Assembly (NCBI GenBank): GCA_937873255.1
Contig: CALMVM010000526.1
Coordinates: 1-6,561 of the forward strand
Origin: an uncultured Verrucomicrobiota bacterium
GTDB taxonomy: Bacteria; Verrucomicrobiota; Verrucomicrobiia; Chthoniobacterales; SZAS-18
Direction of reading: 5' to 3'
Length of the DNA: 6,561 nt
Shown here piece after piece: positions 5,000-6,561 of the stretch (its first letter is position 1; the number at the start of each line of letters is the position of its first letter). Below the pieces are notes generated by a model that worked only from the letters and a program-made list of their open reading frames with translations, was not told the origin of the DNA and searched no databases. Made by a program: the position numbers and the translations under genes.

Positions 5000-6436
5000 A
5001 TGATGATCCGACAGGACGGCGAAAACAGCGTCGATAAAAAGGCGCTCCAGATCAACCTCGACGCCACCAGGTACGGGACCTTCGCCGAGATCGGCGCGGG
5101 CCAGGAGGTAGCGCGGCAGTTCTTCCACGTCGGCGGGGCGTCGGGCACCATCGCCAAGACCATCTCGGCCTACGACATGGCGTTCTCAGACGCCATCTAC
5201 GGGCCGACGCCGCGCTACGTCAGCCGCCAGCGGCTCTACCAGATGCTCGAATACGAGTACAAGCTGCTCATCGAGCGCCTCGGCGACAAACGCGCGGGCA
5301 AGACGGGTTTCTTTACCTTCGCCAACACCGTCGCCGCCCGCGCGTACAACCACCCGAGCGAGAGCCACGGCTGGCTGGGCGTCCGCTGGCAGGCGCACCC
5401 GCGCGCGGAACCCAACCAGATCATCATCCACGTCCGCATGCTGGACAAGGAAAACCTCCAGCAGCAGGAGGCGCTCGGGATCATCGGCGTCAACCTCATC
5501 CACGGCGCGTTCTACCAGTACCAGAACCCCGAAAAACTCATCGGCACACTGCTCGACAGCCTCGACACCGACCGCATCCAGGTGGACATGATCAAGTTCA
5601 CGGGCCCCGACTTCCACTACATCGACAACCGGCTCATGGCGCTCCAACTCGTCGAGCAGGGGTTATCCGACGCCGCGATGTTCACCGCCGACGGCGAGGT
5701 CGTGCGCGCGGACGAACTGCTCTACAAGAAGACGGTGCTCGTCGAGCGCGGCAGCTTCCGGCCGTTGACCAACACGACGCAGGACATCCTCGATTGCGCC
5801 AAGGCCACGTTTCTCAAGGAGCCCAAGGTCATGGGCGAGGAGGCCGTCGTGCTCATGGAGATCACGATGCAAAACCTCGCTGCCTGGGGCGGGCCGGGCG
5901 GCAAGATCGACCACACGGACTTCATCGACCGCGTGGAGGAGCTCGGCAAGCTCGGCCACACCGTGCTGGTCTCCAAGTTCGCCGAATACTTCCGGCTGGG
6001 CGCGTACCTGTCGCGCTGCACGAGCAAGATGATCGGCATCGCCATGGGCATCCCCTCGCTCATCGATCTGTTCCAGGAAAAATATTACAATAACCTGGAC
6101 GGCGGCATCCTCGAATCGCTCGGGCGTTTGTTCAAAGGCGACCTGAAGCTCTACGTGTACCCGGTCAAGGACGAGAAGACCGGCGAACTGCTCACCGTGC
6201 AAAACCTGAAGGTCGCCCCCAACCTCCAGAACCTCTACGACCACCTCGTGGAAAACCACTTCATCGAACCCCTCGAAGGCTACAAACCCGAGAACCTGTC
6301 GATCTTCTCGCGCGCGGTGCTCAAGCTCATCCAGAGCGGCGATGCGGCCTGGGAAACGATGGTGCCCCCAGCGGTGGCCGAGATGATCAAGAAGGGCCGT
6401 CTGTACGGCTACCAGGCACCGTTCACGGACCGATGA
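5000..6436 (+). CDS. Conserved protein of unknown function, 478 aa
   Basis: I recognise this as a widespread uncharacterised family with a strongly conserved N-terminal block: INLDATRYGTFAEIGAGQEV (residues 18-37) and GGASGTIAKTISAYDM (45-60). Other distinctive parts are HGWLGVRW (123-130), TGPDFHYIDNRLMALQLV (201-218), WGGPGGKIDHTDFIDRV (296-312) and SRCTSKMIGIAMGIPS (338-353). From memory, relatives carry misleading names such as nicotinate-nucleotide adenylyltransferase or TonB-dependent receptor. Here there is no (H/T)xGH nucleotidyltransferase motif, no signal peptide, no membrane helix and no beta-barrel character, so neither name is supported. It looks like a single soluble cytoplasmic protein. 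Two ATG codons stand in tandem (5000 and 5003); conservation begins about 15 residues later, so the choice cannot be settled. Codon use is strongly GC-ending like a resident gene. No neighbour on the same strand suggests a pathway. Confidence 0.88.
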   Translation: MMIRQDGENSVDKKALQINLDATRYGTFAEIGAGQEVARQFFHVGGASGTIAKTISAYDMAFSDAIYGPTPRYVSRQRLYQMLEYEYKLLIERLGDKRAGKTGFFTFANTVAARAYNHPSESHGWLGVRWQAHPRAEPNQIIIHVRMLDKENLQQQEALGIIGVNLIHGAFYQYQNPEKLIGTLLDSLDTDRIQVDMIKFTGPDFHYIDNRLMALQLVEQGLSDAAMFTADGEVVRADELLYKKTVLVERGSFRPLTNTTQDILDCAKATFLKEPKVMGEEAVVLMEITMQNLAAWGGPGGKIDHTDFIDRVEELGKLGHTVLVSKFAEYFRLGAYLSRCTSKMIGIAMGIPSLIDLFQEKYYNNLDGGILESLGRLFKGDLKLYVYPVKDEKTGELLTVQNLKVAPNLQNLYDHLVENHFIEPLEGYKPENLSIFSRAVLKLIQSGDAAWETMVPPAVAEMIKKGRLYGYQAPFTDR

Positions 6437-6517
6437 GGATGAAAACGGCCAATGAGTCCCCGAACTTGTCGAAACCTCGGGCCGGCTGCCACGTAGCGGC
6501 GTCCAACCGACCGGTAG

Positions 6518-6538
6518 GGACCGCTCTCCGAGCGGTCC
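6518..6538. repeat. Perfect 9-bp hairpin, probable interspersed intergenic repeat
   Basis: GGACCGCTC (6518-6526) and GAGCGGTCC (6530-6538) pair perfectly around the loop TCC. The surrounding GGTAGGGACCGCTC... context resembles a repeat I associate with Verrucomicrobiota genomes (memory, not searched). It lies 81 nt downstream of the stop at 6436. A TTTT occurs at 6544-6547, five bases after the stem, so termination is possible but would be atypical. The rest of 6437-6561 shows no gene. Confidence 0.6.
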
Positions 6539-6561
6539 GTGGATTTTCCGGAGGGGCGTTG

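Noticed and set aside
5186..6259. Minus-strand open frames (5186-5647 and 5663-6259) opposite the 478-residue gene
   Set aside because: Val/Glu/Leu/Asp/His-rich low-information sequence, typical of the antisense of a GC3-rich gene.
5000..6436. Nicotinate-nucleotide adenylyltransferase or TonB-dependent receptor
   Set aside because: No HxGH or other nucleotidyltransferase signature, no signal peptide, plug or beta-barrel features.
6550..6561. Start of a new gene at the window end (GGAGGGG then TTG)
   Set aside because: Spacing is only 2 nt, TTG is a rare start, and no coding sequence remains to test it.

Overview
This is a GC-rich bacterial window with tightly packed genes. It most resembles a member of the Verrucomicrobiota (Opitutae-like). 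That placement is an inference from memory of repeat style: GGAACTC-type heptamer repeats, a GGACCGCTC...GAGCGGTCC hairpin, and a tiny lipoprotein with a GSNIP motif. No rRNA or other phylogenetic marker is present to settle it. I see no tRNA, rRNA, CRISPR array, prophage or transposase gene.

Layout. Positions 1-150 hold the last 49 codons of a multi-pass membrane protein, possibly a MATE-type exporter. A small lipoprotein gene follows at 184-444. Next comes a long U32-family gene (528-3137) of the RlhA-like rRNA hydroxylase type. An RluE-like 23S rRNA pseudouridine synthase (3191-3778) follows on the same strand. A two-gene type II toxin-antitoxin cassette (3867-4389) has an 8-nt overlap between antitoxin and toxin. 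It ends 2 nt from a convergent minus-strand gene for a small TPR protein (4392-4871). A divergent gene (5000-6436) encodes a conserved 478-residue protein of unknown function. The last 125 nt hold no gene, only a perfect 9-bp hairpin of repeat type.

How the parts relate. In E. coli the homologues of the U32 and pseudouridine synthase genes modify nearby nucleotides of 23S rRNA domain V (C2501 and U2457), so their adjacency suggests a ribosome-modification module. The toxin-antitoxin pair is a separate cassette of visibly lower GC (toxin gene about 58% by hand count, against 78% in a 60-nt sample of the U32 gene).

The most unusual structure is a repeat built on GGAACTC-like heptamers. One 34-nt copy lies inside the U32 coding sequence. 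A second copy, matching at 31 of 34 positions, forms the 3' end of the same gene but is read in another frame. It pairs with an inverted copy that ends at the base before the pseudouridine synthase start codon. A second recurring theme is that several genes have a -10-like hexamer only 7-14 nt before the ATG and no Shine-Dalgarno sequence, which suggests leaderless or nearly leaderless transcripts. I did not find a clear new multi-gene system. The best leads are the repeat element, the paired rRNA-modification genes and the uncharacterised 478-residue protein.
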